A model generated the notes under the pieces. The model had not been told where the DNA came from. It did no database searches and saw nothing but the letters and a program-made list of their open reading frames with translations. A stretch of DNA of 64,000 bases from assembly GCF_014530035.1 (NCBI RefSeq), contig NZ_JACVMX010000007.1, forward strand, positions 37,971-101,970, given 5' to 3'. The DNA is from Leucobacter sp. cx-328 (GTDB lineage: Bacteria; Actinomycetota; Actinomycetes; Actinomycetales; Microbacteriaceae). The position numbers and the translations under genes were made by a program. Of this stretch, positions 23,316-32,565 are shown in pieces (position 1 is the first letter of the stretch; the number at the start of each line of letters is the position of its first letter).

Positions 23316-25315
23316 TGCAACTACTGAAAATTCGGATCTATAGCCACGGTGGCGAGTATCGCGATGTCGACTTTCGACCCGGCGAGCTGAACATCATCAC
23401 AGGCCAGTCCAGCACCGGAAAGAGTGCACTTCTAACGATTGTCGACTACTGCCTCGGGCGCGATGAGGCAACCGTGCCTCGGACAGCGATGTTCAGCGCG
23501 ATCTCCTGGTATGCCGTCATGTGGGAGTTTGAGGACCGAACCCGCGTTGTCGTGGGTCGTAAATCCTCACGAAAGAAGAGCAATTCTCGTGCCATGATTC
23601 AGTTTGGTACTTCAGATTTGGAGATGCCGCTCTACGAGGAACTCGTCGAGAACGTCGACTCCGACGCACTACGAGTGCAGATCGGGGCGCGCATCGGTCT
23701 AGACAACGTTCAACTGGAACCCCGCGAGTACGGGTCAGCTGCTCGCAGCGTTGGACTCGGGACTGCTGCGCTCTTCTGCCTCCAAGAGCAAGAGGAGATT
23801 GGAACGAAGTCCACACTCTTCCACCGGCAGGCCGAAGACGGGATCAAGATCTCTCTACGCGATACATTCCCGTTCTTCCTTGGTGCCGTTGATGGTGACC
23901 AGGCGCAGCAGCGCGAAGCGCTGAGAGAGGCAAAACGCGTGTTGCGTCGTGCGGACGCGGCGCTTGCTCGGGCTGAGAGCGAATCCGCAGAGCGTGAGAC
24001 CGTTTTTCGGGACCTTCTACGCGAAGCAGCGGCAGTAGGCCTTACTCCGAGCGAAAGCTTGGTTGAGTCGGGCGATTTCCGGGCCGCGGCGATGTCGATT
24101 CTCTACGCAGCGGACCAAGATGCTCCAACTGATTTGCGAACTGATGTTCGGGTTCAGGACGAGCACCGGCGACTCGAGGAAGACGCAGCACGACTTCGTT
24201 CGGAACTTCATCAGGCCATCGCTATGCGAAGTATCGTGCTTGACCAACAAGGTGGAGAGGCCGAATACAGTGGCTCGCTCCAAGCGCAGGTTGGCAGGCT
24301 CGAAAGCGTTGGACTTATTCCTGAGCATGACGGTGACCTCGATGCTTGCCCCGTATGCGCGCAGCCACTCCCTGATCCCGATGCTTCTGTCGCTCAGCTG
24401 ACTTCACGGCTCAACGATCTCCGAACTTCGCTTGCTTCCGTTCAGCAAGTGCGGCCACGGAGGGCGGAGGCGGTCACGGCAGTGACTGCACGTGTCGTCG
24501 AGTTGCGCGAAGCTCTTGCCGGGGCGACCCGTGCATTGGATACGGCGGCACGCGCAGAAGGTCAGGCTGACCCTACCGATGTCAGTGCTCAGCAAGCGTT
24601 TGTGCGCGGCAGGATCGATGCAATTCTTCGCAACTCTGAGGCTTCAGACGAGGACGAACTTAGTCGTCTGCGAGCCACACAGCGTGACGCGGAGCTGCGG
24701 GTCGAACAACTGGAGCTCGAACTCAGTAGCGATGATGTCCGCGAGCAAACACTGTCGCGGCTCAACGTCATCGGAAGCTATCTTGGCGAGTACAGCCGTC
24801 AGTTCGAAGCCGAGAGCGCTGATCGGCCCGTCCGCCTGGACATCAACGCGTTGACTGTCGTTGTGGACGAAGAGTTCGGCCCAGTCGAACTTACCGGGTT
24901 TGGTAGCGGGGCGAACTGGGTCGGTTACCACATCGCCACCCACCTGGCGCTGCATCGCTACTTCGTCGGCCAGCACCGCCCGGTACCTCGTTTCCTGATG
25001 CTCGATCAGCCCAGCCAGGCGCATTTTCAAGGTGACCTTGATGCTTCTGGAAGCGGAAAGCAGGACCGAGAAGGCGAACGGGTTCGCGCGATGCTCAAGA
25101 CGATCGCTGATTTCAGTTTGGCTCATGCGGGCAAGATGCAGGTGATCGTGATTGATCATGCCCGATATAGCGACGATTGGTTCCGTGATCACGTCCGACA
25201 TGACTGGCATGACGGAGAAAAGCTGATCCCCGAGCACTGGCTGCAGGACACGTCCAACTCCGCCGAGCCGGAGGAGGCGCAGTTGCCCACCGGACAGACA
25301 GAGCCCGATGGCTGA
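23315..25315 (+). CDS. ABC-3C ABC ATPase, DUF3732 family
   Basis: 666 residues. Starts in the last base of the middle-component gene. Walker A is GQSSTGKSAL (about residues 29-38), the central part is a long coiled coil (residues about 190-480) with a Rad50-like CPVC hook motif at about 343, and the C-terminal ATPase lobe has GFGSGANWVGYHIA (signature region) and RFLMLDQPSQAHFQGD (Walker B followed by the Q of the D-loop area, about 560). The LDQPSQ variant in place of LDEP is typical of DUF3732. Such SMC-like ATPases sense foreign nucleoprotein and release the effector in ABC-3C conflict systems. Downstream lie 156 bp before the relaxase gene. Confidence 0.88.
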   Translation: MQLLKIRIYSHGGEYRDVDFRPGELNIITGQSSTGKSALLTIVDYCLGRDEATVPRTAMFSAISWYAVMWEFEDRTRVVVGRKSSRKKSNSRAMIQFGTSDLEMPLYEELVENVDSDALRVQIGARIGLDNVQLEPREYGSAARSVGLGTAALFCLQEQEEIGTKSTLFHRQAEDGIKISLRDTFPFFLGAVDGDQAQQREALREAKRVLRRADAALARAESESAERETVFRDLLREAAAVGLTPSESLVESGDFRAAAMSILYAADQDAPTDLRTDVRVQDEHRRLEEDAARLRSELHQAIAMRSIVLDQQGGEAEYSGSLQAQVGRLESVGLIPEHDGDLDACPVCAQPLPDPDASVAQLTSRLNDLRTSLASVQQVRPRRAEAVTAVTARVVELREALAGATRALDTAARAEGQADPTDVSAQQAFVRGRIDAILRNSEASDEDELSRLRATQRDAELRVEQLELELSSDDVREQTLSRLNVIGSYLGEYSRQFEAESADRPVRLDINALTVVVDEEFGPVELTGFGSGANWVGYHIATHLALHRYFVGQHRPVPRFLMLDQPSQAHFQGDLDASGSGKQDREGERVRAMLKTIADFSLAHAGKMQVIVIDHARYSDDWFRDHVRHDWHDGEKLIPEHWLQDTSNSAEPEEAQLPTGQTEPDG

Positions 25316-25471
25316 GCCGACTGAGTAGTTCGTTCGCGTCCTGAGCGGCACGACCGACACGCCGACCTCTAATAGCTGCCACGCGTCTGGCAGATCGAGG
25401 TCGCAACCCTCGCGATTGACCCTTGAAGTTGCATGTCCACCTCCTCCTTGATGGAGGGAAGGTGAGCGGCG
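25316..25471 (+). promoter_or_regulatory. Relaxase leader with hairpin over the ribosome binding site
   Basis: The arm CACCTCCTCC (25438-25447) can pair with GGAGGGAAGGTG (25453-25464) across a TTGAT loop with a 2-nt bulge. The second arm contains the Shine-Dalgarno GGAAGGTG of the relaxase start at 25472. A folded leader would hide it and lower relaxase translation. The rest of the spacer shows no convincing promoter, and a nick site is not identifiable by eye, but the position next to a MobF gene makes this a natural place for oriT. Confidence 0.5.
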
Positions 25472-28400
25472 ATGACGGTTTCGATGCGCTTGATGTCGGC
25501 TGGCGACGGCTACAAGTACCTGCTGCGCACCGTCGCCGCGGGGGACGGAGACCGCAGCCTTTCGACTCCGCTGACGCGCTACTACGATGCTGACGGAGCT
25601 CCACCGGGACGGTGGATGGGTAGCGGAATCTCGGCGCTCGGAAGCGGTCAGCTTGAAGAAGGCGACGAAGTAGCCGAGGCGCAGCTTCAGTTGTTGATCG
25701 GCATGGGCCGAGATCCCGTGACCGGTGCACCGTTGGGCCGCGCCTACCCGCAGTACAAGGCGAAGGCCGAGCGCGTCGCCGATCGTGTGGCCGCGCTTGA
25801 TCCTGGTCTGAGCGCGCGTGCTCGCGGTCGAGCAGTCGCAGCGATCGAGGTCGAGGAATCGGAACGCGGCACACGTCGAGCGGTCGCGGGGTATGACTAC
25901 ACCTTCTCGATCCCGAAGTCCGCATCGGTGTTGTGGGCCGTCGCCGACGCGGGAACGCAATCACTCATTATCGGTGCACATCACGCTGCGGTTGCAGAGG
26001 TGGTTGCATTCATGGAGCGCGAAGTTGCAGCCACGCGCGCCGGTGCAACCCCCGGGGACGGTGCAGTTGCGCAGGTCGAGGTGCGCGGGCTGATCGCGAC
26101 AGCGTACGACCACTACGACTCACGCGCGGGCGACCCTCACCTCCACACGCACGTCGTCATCAGCAACAAAGTGCAGACCGTGCTCGACAACAAATGGCGG
26201 AGCCTGGATAGTCGCCCGATGCACGCCGCCACGGTTGCGCTCTCTGAGCTGCACGAAGCCGTGTTCGCGGATCACCTGACCCGGCTCTTCGGCGTCGAGT
26301 GGGAAGCACGCGACAGGGGACGTGACCGCAACCCGGCGTGGGCGATCGCGCAAGTCCCGCCAGAACTCGTCGCCGAGTTCTCATCGCGCTCACGGCACAT
26401 CGACGAGGAGAAGGACCGTCTCATCGCTGCATACGTGGCGAAGCACGGCAGACAGCCATCAAGCACGACAATCATCAAGCTGCGTGCACAAGCAACGCTC
26501 GCCACCAGGCCGGAGAAGCAGATCCATTCGCTTGCCCAACTCACCGCTCAGTGGCGAGAACGAGCTGAAACGATACTTGGGGCGGATGCCACGAGCTGGG
26601 CGCTACGAGTCACCGCGAACGAAGATCCGCTGTTGTTGCGGGCCGATGACGTGCCGCTCGATGTCGTCCATCGGATCGGGCAGAGTGTTGTCGCCGCGGT
26701 TGGAGAGAAGCGGTCAACGTGGCGGCGCTGGAACCTCACCGCTGAGGCCGCGCGCCAGACGATGGGATATCGATTCGCGAGCACGCGAGAACGCGAGGCC
26801 ATCGTCGGGCTGGTCGTGGATGCTGCCGAGGCCGTTTCGCTCAGGCTCACACCGCCCGAACTGGCATCGAGCCCCGCCGTCTTTCGTCGGAGTGACGAGT
26901 CTTCGGTGTTCCGACCGAAGAACTCCACCGTGTTCTCGTCGGGTGAGCTGCTCGAAGCCGAAGGCCGCCTGCTGCAACTCGCGCGCAGAACGGCGGGCCC
27001 GACCGTCTCGCTGGCGACGGTCGAACGCATCGTGCGGAAGCCTGACAGCGAGCGCCGGATGCTTGCCATGGACCAAGCATCCGCGCTGATGGCAATCGCC
27101 GTCTCAGGGAGGTCCATCGACCTGCTGGTCGGCCCGGCGGGAGCCGGAAAGACAACCGCGATGAGCGCGCTTCGCCAAGCGTGGGAGAAAGAGCACGGGC
27201 AGGGATCTGTCGTCGGGCTCGCGCCATCTTCAAGCGCAGCCCAGGTGCTCTCCGATGATCTCGGGATCGCGACGGAAAATACCGCGAAGTGGTGGCAAAC
27301 CCATCTCCAAACGGGGGAGACGTTCCAGGCTGGGCAGCTCGTCATCGTTGATGAGGCCTCGCTTGCCGGAACGCTCTCGCTCGACCGGATCACCCACCTT
27401 GCCGCTGAGGCGGGCGCGAAGGTGCTCCTCGTCGGCGACTACGCACAGCTTCAGTCGGTCGACGCGGGCGGAGCGTTCGGGCTGCTCGCACACGACCGCG
27501 ATGACGTCGCCGAACTCGTTGACGTTCATCGCTTCACCCACGAGTGGGAGAAACGCGCCTCCCTCGAACTCCGCCACGGCCACACCGAAATCATCGACAC
27601 CTACGCCGACCACGACCGCATAGTTGAAGGTGACACCGATGCCATGATCGACGCCGCCTATGCAGCATGGCACGCCGACATGATCGCGGGGCGTGCGACG
27701 GTGCTCGTCGCTGACTCGAACGAATCCGTCATCGCGCTCAATAATCGTGCGCGAACCGACCTGATCCTCGACGGCAGAGTGCGAGGTGCGCGAGAGTCAG
27801 AGTTGCACGATGGCACCCACGCAGCGTCCGGCGACATCGTGATCACTCGACGTAACGACCGACGATTGTGGGCCGGGCAGAGTTGGGTGCGCAACGGTGA
27901 CCGTTGGAAGGTCGCCGATGTTCGAAGCGACGGCTCAATGCTCGTTCGACGAGAAGGACGCTCCCGGGGATCCGCTGTCCTCTTACCAGCGGCCTACGTC
28001 GCCGAGCATGTCGAACTTGGCTATGCCGTCACTTCCTTCCGGGCGCAAGGTCTCACCACCGATACAGCGCACGTGCTCGTCGATTCGGCGATGACTCGTG
28101 AGACGTTCTACGTGGCCATGACAAGGGGCCGTACCGCCAACGTTGCTTATGTCTCAGTCGACAAACCCGACGCGTTTCACGTGGGACCGCATCCGGGTGA
28201 CAACGGTGAAGCCACCAGCCGCAGCGTGCTCTACGGAGTGCTCCAGCGCGTGGGCGCCGAACTCTCCGTACACGAAACGATCACCGCCGAGCAAGAAGCC
28301 TGGGGAACCATCGCGCAGCTCGCTGCCGAGTACGAAACGATCGCCGCCGCCGCACAGCGCGACCGGTGGGCATCGCTCGTGCGGGTGTCAGGTCTCAGCC

Positions 28401-29029
28401 CTGAGCAAGCCGACGAAGTCATCGATTCGGATGCGTTCGGTCCGCTCACCGCCGAACTTCGTCGAGCCGAGGCAAACCATCACGACGTGGAGGCGCTGCT
28501 CCCTCGACTCGTCCGCGCTCGCGACTTCGGCGACGCCGACGACATTGCCGCCGTGCTCCGCCATCGAATTGCTGCGGTCACTACGAGGTCTGCCGGGTCG
28601 GGTCGTAGGCAGTCGAAGCCCAAGCTGGTTGCCGGGCTCATCCCCGCGGCGACGGGCGCCATGAGTGAGGACATGCAGCGGGCTCTCGCGGAGCGGCGTG
28701 GGTTGATCGAAGCACGAGCAGACGCAGTTCTCAATACCGCGGTCGCTGATTCGGCGCCGTGGGTTGCGGCTCTCGGTGCCGAGCCTGTGGATGCGCGGCA
28801 CGCCATCGCCTGGCGTCGTGCAGCGCGCGTGGTTGCTGCCTACCGTGATCGCTATGGGGTCAAGGCGCGAAGTTCGCTCGGGACTCTGTCGGGCGGCGCA
28901 GCGCAGCGGGTTGACCGTGCGCGGGCGCAAGCCGCGCTCGGCCAAGTTCTCCGAACCAACAGGCAAGTTAGCGGCGACTTAGAGCAGCGTAGCGCACCAC
29001 GACACAGCGCGAAGGGCCGCACAATGTAG
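25472..29029 (+). CDS. MobF-family relaxase with helicase domain (TrwC/TraI-like)
   Basis: 1185 residues, ATG at 25472 with GGAAGGTG upstream. The N-terminal relaxase domain has Tyr residues in AGDGYKYLLRTVA (14 and 16) and TRYYDADG (37-38), YDYTFSIPKSASVLWA, and the metal-binding His cluster DPHLHTHVVISN (about residue 220). The C-terminal half is a superfamily-1 helicase with GPAGAGKTTAM (about 553), IVDEASLAG, LVGDYAQLQSV and TSFRAQGLTTD. MobF proteins nick oriT, stay bound to the 5' end and unwind the strand during transfer. The length is usual for actinobacterial members. It is separated from the transfer genes at 1-7840 by the regulatory and defence cargo. Confidence 0.92.
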   Translation: MTVSMRLMSAGDGYKYLLRTVAAGDGDRSLSTPLTRYYDADGAPPGRWMGSGISALGSGQLEEGDEVAEAQLQLLIGMGRDPVTGAPLGRAYPQYKAKAERVADRVAALDPGLSARARGRAVAAIEVEESERGTRRAVAGYDYTFSIPKSASVLWAVADAGTQSLIIGAHHAAVAEVVAFMEREVAATRAGATPGDGAVAQVEVRGLIATAYDHYDSRAGDPHLHTHVVISNKVQTVLDNKWRSLDSRPMHAATVALSELHEAVFADHLTRLFGVEWEARDRGRDRNPAWAIAQVPPELVAEFSSRSRHIDEEKDRLIAAYVAKHGRQPSSTTIIKLRAQATLATRPEKQIHSLAQLTAQWRERAETILGADATSWALRVTANEDPLLLRADDVPLDVVHRIGQSVVAAVGEKRSTWRRWNLTAEAARQTMGYRFASTREREAIVGLVVDAAEAVSLRLTPPELASSPAVFRRSDESSVFRPKNSTVFSSGELLEAEGRLLQLARRTAGPTVSLATVERIVRKPDSERRMLAMDQASALMAIAVSGRSIDLLVGPAGAGKTTAMSALRQAWEKEHGQGSVVGLAPSSSAAQVLSDDLGIATENTAKWWQTHLQTGETFQAGQLVIVDEASLAGTLSLDRITHLAAEAGAKVLLVGDYAQLQSVDAGGAFGLLAHDRDDVAELVDVHRFTHEWEKRASLELRHGHTEIIDTYADHDRIVEGDTDAMIDAAYAAWHADMIAGRATVLVADSNESVIALNNRARTDLILDGRVRGARESELHDGTHAASGDIVITRRNDRRLWAGQSWVRNGDRWKVADVRSDGSMLVRREGRSRGSAVLLPAAYVAEHVELGYAVTSFRAQGLTTDTAHVLVDSAMTRETFYVAMTRGRTANVAYVSVDKPDAFHVGPHPGDNGEATSRSVLYGVLQRVGAELSVHETITAEQEAWGTIAQLAAEYETIAAAAQRDRWASLVRVSGLSPEQADEVIDSDAFGPLTAELRRAEANHHDVEALLPRLVRARDFGDADDIAAVLRHRIAAVTTRSAGSGRRQSKPKLVAGLIPAATGAMSEDMQRALAERRGLIEARADAVLNTAVADSAPWVAALGAEPVDARHAIAWRRAARVVAAYRDRYGVKARSSLGTLSGGAAQRVDRARAQAALGQVLRTNRQVSGDLEQRSAPRHSAKGRTM

Positions 29030-29185
29030 CCGTCGTGGCGGTCATTAGACATGCTGGTTGGAGATTTGAACGCTGGAGAAACACTGATCAAGGCAGGGTT
29101 CTCTGCGGATGTCGGTGGTCACACGTACGCTCTAGGTAAGCCTCGACCGTGCTCTCGTTTGAGAGATTGTCCGAAAGAAGAAGGA

Positions 29186-30085
29186 ATGCCAAAATACACA
29201 ATCGGCCTTTTGGAACTGAAGGTAATCCATACCCTGACCGATGAGGAAGTGCATCCTTCCAATTTTGGACCCCAGGAGAAGGACGTTCTTGACGATTGGA
29301 GCGGGTACTTGAAGAAGATCGCTCAAGAAGGTGGCGTCTCCCGTCAGGAACGATTCTTGGCTGTAGAGAGTCGGGTCGACATCGTAACCTCCAGGGAGAT
29401 CGTTTGTGAGATTGATTACGGGCACTTCGGTTCTCATCGAAGAGTTCGAAACGTCGATAACGGAGCACACATCTCAGACATTGACTTGAATGAAGTCCCG
29501 GGTGACCCTCTTCGCCTTCTTCTGCGTTCGCCAATTAACGGCACGTTCGCGTTCATGGCACACGAAATGGTGGGGAGAAGTAGCTGTGCGGGTCTCTTGA
29601 TCCCGGAGTTCAAAAGCTGGTTCGCCAAAGCGAACAGCGGCTATCGTCTCGAAGTGAACTATGTCGAAGACTCTGACGCATGGAACGAGTTTCTCGACGG
29701 GGCAAGTCTTCGTGAACTAACCTTCACCGCGCGGCGTACGTCCGAGGCTAACCGTGCCGGGCGACCCACGAAGGAACGCTATGACATCCTGCCAGGTCGA
29801 AGAGGGGACGTGCTCCCGCAAAGTTGGTTGCAGCGCCTCCGGAGCGACGGTCTGCCCGCGAGCGAGGTGCTTAGTGTGCCCGTGGCGGATGAAGATATCG
29901 ATGAAACAAAGGTTGTCGTCGAGAAGGAAGGGCGTCGTCGGACCATCCGGATTGGCGACGATTGGCCGCGATTCACGTGGGAAATCGACCCAAAAGCAAA
30001 ATCCCGACCGGACGATGCACTTTACTTTGATGTTGCAAGGCAGATTATTGATGGGCAGCTTCGTCGGCTCCGTATCGATGGGTAG
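29186..30085 (+). CDS. Hypothetical protein, first gene of an unrecognised two-gene cassette
   Basis: 299 residues from the ATG at 29186 (purine-rich AAGAAGAAGG upstream); the frame is open from 29051 but that extension includes Cys/Arg-rich sequence and no ribosome binding site. A soluble protein with a beta-rich N-terminal half (TIGLLELKVIHTLTDEEVHP, CEIDYGHFGSHRRVRNVDNG) and a more basic C-terminal half (EANRAGRPTKERYD, KVVVEKEGRRRTIRIGD). No family is recognised. GC content is clearly lower than in the relaxase gene, pointing to separate acquisition. It lies 3 bp before a four-helix membrane protein, so the two are probably co-translated. A role in defence is conceivable from location and architecture only. 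Confidence 0.65.
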   Translation: MPKYTIGLLELKVIHTLTDEEVHPSNFGPQEKDVLDDWSGYLKKIAQEGGVSRQERFLAVESRVDIVTSREIVCEIDYGHFGSHRRVRNVDNGAHISDIDLNEVPGDPLRLLLRSPINGTFAFMAHEMVGRSSCAGLLIPEFKSWFAKANSGYRLEVNYVEDSDAWNEFLDGASLRELTFTARRTSEANRAGRPTKERYDILPGRRGDVLPQSWLQRLRSDGLPASEVLSVPVADEDIDETKVVVEKEGRRRTIRIGDDWPRFTWEIDPKAKSRPDDALYFDVARQIIDGQLRRLRIDG

Positions 30086-30088
30086 CAC

Positions 30089-30607
30089 ATGAGTTCAAAG
30101 ATCAACCTTCTCGAGCTTGCCCGTGCGCAACTGGGAACGTTCAGGAGGTATAGCCGCAAGACGCAGGTGAAGGACCTAATTACCTTTGCGTTACTTCCCG
30201 TCGCGTTGGGTGTCCTTGCAGGATTCTTCGCGCCTCCTGTCTTCAACGTCTCTGGACTTCTAACGGGAGCATCTGTCTTCGCGGGTCTCCTAGTCGCGCT
30301 CCTCGTGAACGTGTTTGAGTTCAGCGTTAAGGTTCGTCGAGACGAAAAGATCAGGCCCGAGGAGCGTCTCGCCCAAACTGTTGACGAGCTGATGGCTAAT
30401 GCCTCCTGGACCGTCGTCAGCTCTTTGGTGTTCTTGGTCATCGTTGCCGTCGCGACCGCAGCTCAGGCACCGGATGAGCCACTTCCATCAGCCATGGTTG
30501 GGCTAATCGCAGGGTTCGGATCCTACTTGATCCTCAACGTGATGATGGTGCTGAGCCGGATATGGACAGCTCATGGCGATATCAAAGATCTTCCGCCAAA
30601 GCGATAG
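30089..30607 (+). CDS. Four-helix membrane protein, second gene of the cassette
   Basis: 172 residues, beginning 3 bp after the 299-aa gene. Four transmembrane helices: FALLPVALGVLAGFFAPPVF, LLTGASVFAGLLVALLVNVF, WTVVSSLVFLVIVAVATAAQ and VGLIAGFGSYLILNVMMVLS. A charged loop (KVRRDEKIRPEERLAQTVDEL) lies between helices 2 and 3, and both termini are basic, suggesting an N-in/C-in orientation. A soluble gene plus a small four-helix membrane gene is an arrangement used by several phage-defence cassettes (for example Kiwa), but I see no sequence motif tying it to a named one. Confidence 0.7.
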   Translation: MSSKINLLELARAQLGTFRRYSRKTQVKDLITFALLPVALGVLAGFFAPPVFNVSGLLTGASVFAGLLVALLVNVFEFSVKVRRDEKIRPEERLAQTVDELMANASWTVVSSLVFLVIVAVATAAQAPDEPLPSAMVGLIAGFGSYLILNVMMVLSRIWTAHGDIKDLPPKR

Positions 30608-31437
30608 GTTTGCTCCGCAGCTCATCACGAGCGCTAATGAGCCCCGTGGTTGGCCACGAATGAACGAATCAGTTCTCGCTGAGGCGCCGCGCGATCGCGA
30701 GAGGGGAGACCCAGATTTCAAGGCGTCCTGAAAAGCACAGGAGTACCCTTGAAGATGTGCCACGGCCTCGCAGCAGCACGCGAAGCACCCTCATTTCAGA
30801 GTGGCACGCAGAGGGCACGAACCCGCTGCAACCCCCGAAGATCCGCATGATTCCGCGGCCCATGACGAGTATTGGGACTTCTAAAACTCCTGGTCACGCG
30901 CATTCGGCAAAGAAATAGCCCCGGCGTGAACTTCTCTTGATTGAGTTGTTCACCCGGGGCTTCTCTTGTTTTTGCCCACATTTTGCCCACACCCAGGGAA
31001 CAGTGCCGGTTGAGTTTGCAAAGGACGAAGTGGTGGGGTGTCGGGGTTCAGTGGGAGAAGTCTTGATGTTGCACTGAGACTCTTGGTCGGTATCTGCTGT
31101 GGCGTTGCAGGCCACAAAGCAGTCTTGTCGACTGTTTGGTTAGTTCTCCTTGAGGGTGCGAGTGGTCGACTTCTGGGTCGGATTGAACCTGAGGGCTCCG
31201 GAGTCCTAATGTTCGATACTGACGGAGTAGACGGAACAATTCCATCAAGAGAGCGGAAGGGTTTCGGGCGTATAGGTGTTGGATCCGACAAGCGCCGCGC
31301 GAGCTGAGATTTGTCTTGCGGACTTGGAATACCCGAGGAGCTAGCCGGTCGATTGTGCGGAGTAGAACTTCTATCACGTGTCGGGTGGTAGCAGACTGTC
31401 CGGCTCGCACGGTTGCGGTCCTGCGCGGTTATATCTC
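30608..31437. other. Gene-free stretch, possible element boundary
   Basis: No convincing gene on either strand in 830 bp. It contains the hairpin at 30916-30961. Minus-strand frames across 30,940-31,010 read NVGKMWAKTR-like residues, which resemble the C-terminal tail of some actinobacterial tyrosine integrases, but nothing upstream of that in frame looks like an integrase. The stretch lies between the relaxase-linked genes and a second regulatory island, so it is the best place in the window for a right-hand attachment site or integrase scar. No tRNA gene or repeated att core was found. Confidence 0.4.
30916..30973 (+). terminator. Strong hairpin followed by T-rich tract
   Basis: Arms agccccggcgtgaac (30917-30931) and gttcacccggggct (30948-30961) pair almost perfectly around a 16-nt loop, and the plus strand continues TCTCTTGTTTTT. 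It lies 310 bp after the membrane-protein gene and could terminate that cassette. The hairpin is symmetrical and could also stop transcription on the minus strand or mark a recombination scar. Confidence 0.7.
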
Positions 31438-32559
31438 TTAGGCGGCCCGCTTGGCTCGTGCGTCAGCGAGGCTGATAACCCCGGGGTTCTCGTCTCGCTG
31501 TGGGCTGGGGGTGGAGGACTCCGGAAGGCCACTCCACTCGGAAATGAGGCGGGCAGGGATTCCTGTAGCAGTGGCAGCTGAAGGGACAGTATTTGTGGGC
31601 CAAGCGTGACGGAGGGCTTGGGGAACTAGGAGAGCAGTCTCGGGTTCCACGTTTCCTGGCTCGTTGTGTCTCCACCCGCGGGTGGAATGCTGAATCATGA
31701 GACTGCGGTACCTGTCGTGATCGATAAGGCCAAGGTCCTTGCCTCGTCTGATGGCCGCCGACACACTAATTCCATACTGGGCTTTGATGGCGAGATATCC
31801 GCTGAGGGGGAGATCGTGACTGATCCACTCGCGTGCGACTTCTTGGGGTAAGAGAAACGCTCCACCAAATCTGAAGGCGCGGGCCTCCTGCGCCCGGGTT
31901 TCAATGCGCTCGCCTTGAGCGTCAAAGATCAGGTGTCCGAGTTCATGAGCCGTGGTCAGCCGGTTTACGTCACCTCGTCCGCTGTCGAAGAGAGCAACGA
32001 GGGGGCGATCATCTTGAGCGGAGGGACGGGTGATGCCATGGTGGTTGAGGCTTACCTCCTCGATAGTGGCGGGTGACAGGTTGGTAATGACACCGGCGCC
32101 GTTCCGTTCGAGGAGTCGGGTTACGTTTCTTACTGCGTCAGTCGGACCTAATCCAAAGAACTCGCGAGCTTGTTTTGCAGCTTCTTCAGGGTCTGTGACG
32201 TTGTCAGCGACAGGGGAGGTCCACTTTGTGTAGTCGGTGTCAAGCGAAGCGATATGGAAGAGCCGCATTGCTAGTTTTTGGAGCACCTCGACATATCGGC
32301 TTTCTTTGACCGTGGAGCTGGCCTTCTTGCGAAAGGTTGGGGCGGCAAAATTATCGATCGGATCTGCGGTTAAGAAAAAGCTCGTTGGAATACGGTGTCT
32401 TAATGCGAGCTTCGTGACGATATCTTTAGTCAGAACGCGCTGGTCGTTCTCAATCTTGGACAGATATGACGCGTTCATCTCCACTGAAGCTGCGAGCTCG
32501 CCTTGGGTCATTCGGAGGAGGTGCCGCAGGTCTGCGACGCGTTCGTTTCGGTACTTCAC
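31438..32559 (-). CDS. XRE regulator fused to an ImmA/IrrE metallopeptidase
   Basis: 373 residues from the ATG at 32559, 6 bp after the upstream gene. The N-terminal XRE helix-turn-helix (RMTQGELAASVEMNASYLSK, IENDQRVLTKDIVTKLA) covers residues about 10-65; the peptidase part contains TTAHELGHLIFD (HExxH, about residue 203). A further helical segment (GYLAIKAQYGISVSAAIRRG) is usual in such fused proteins. Repressor and protease in one chain can self-inactivate on a signal, a layout found in prophages and stress regulators. With its partner gene it forms a two-gene minus-strand operon that probably controls itself through the repeats at 33185-33225. Confidence 0.88.
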   Translation of the reverse strand: MKYRNERVADLRHLLRMTQGELAASVEMNASYLSKIENDQRVLTKDIVTKLALRHRIPTSFFLTADPIDNFAAPTFRKKASSTVKESRYVEVLQKLAMRLFHIASLDTDYTKWTSPVADNVTDPEEAAKQAREFFGLGPTDAVRNVTRLLERNGAGVITNLSPATIEEVSLNHHGITRPSAQDDRPLVALFDSGRGDVNRLTTAHELGHLIFDAQGERIETRAQEARAFRFGGAFLLPQEVAREWISHDLPLSGYLAIKAQYGISVSAAIRRGKDLGLIDHDRYRSLMIQHSTRGWRHNEPGNVEPETALLVPQALRHAWPTNTVPSAATATGIPARLISEWSGLPESSTPSPQRDENPGVISLADARAKRAA

Positions 32560-32565
32560 GGGTGC

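Noticed and set aside
24644..25960. Minus-strand frame over the ABC ATPase end and relaxase start
   Set aside because: Spans two real plus-strand genes and their spacer.
31048..31410. Short minus-strand frames in the gene-free stretch
   Set aside because: No ribosome binding site, no domain, Arg/Ser/Pro-rich; kept only as a possible scar.
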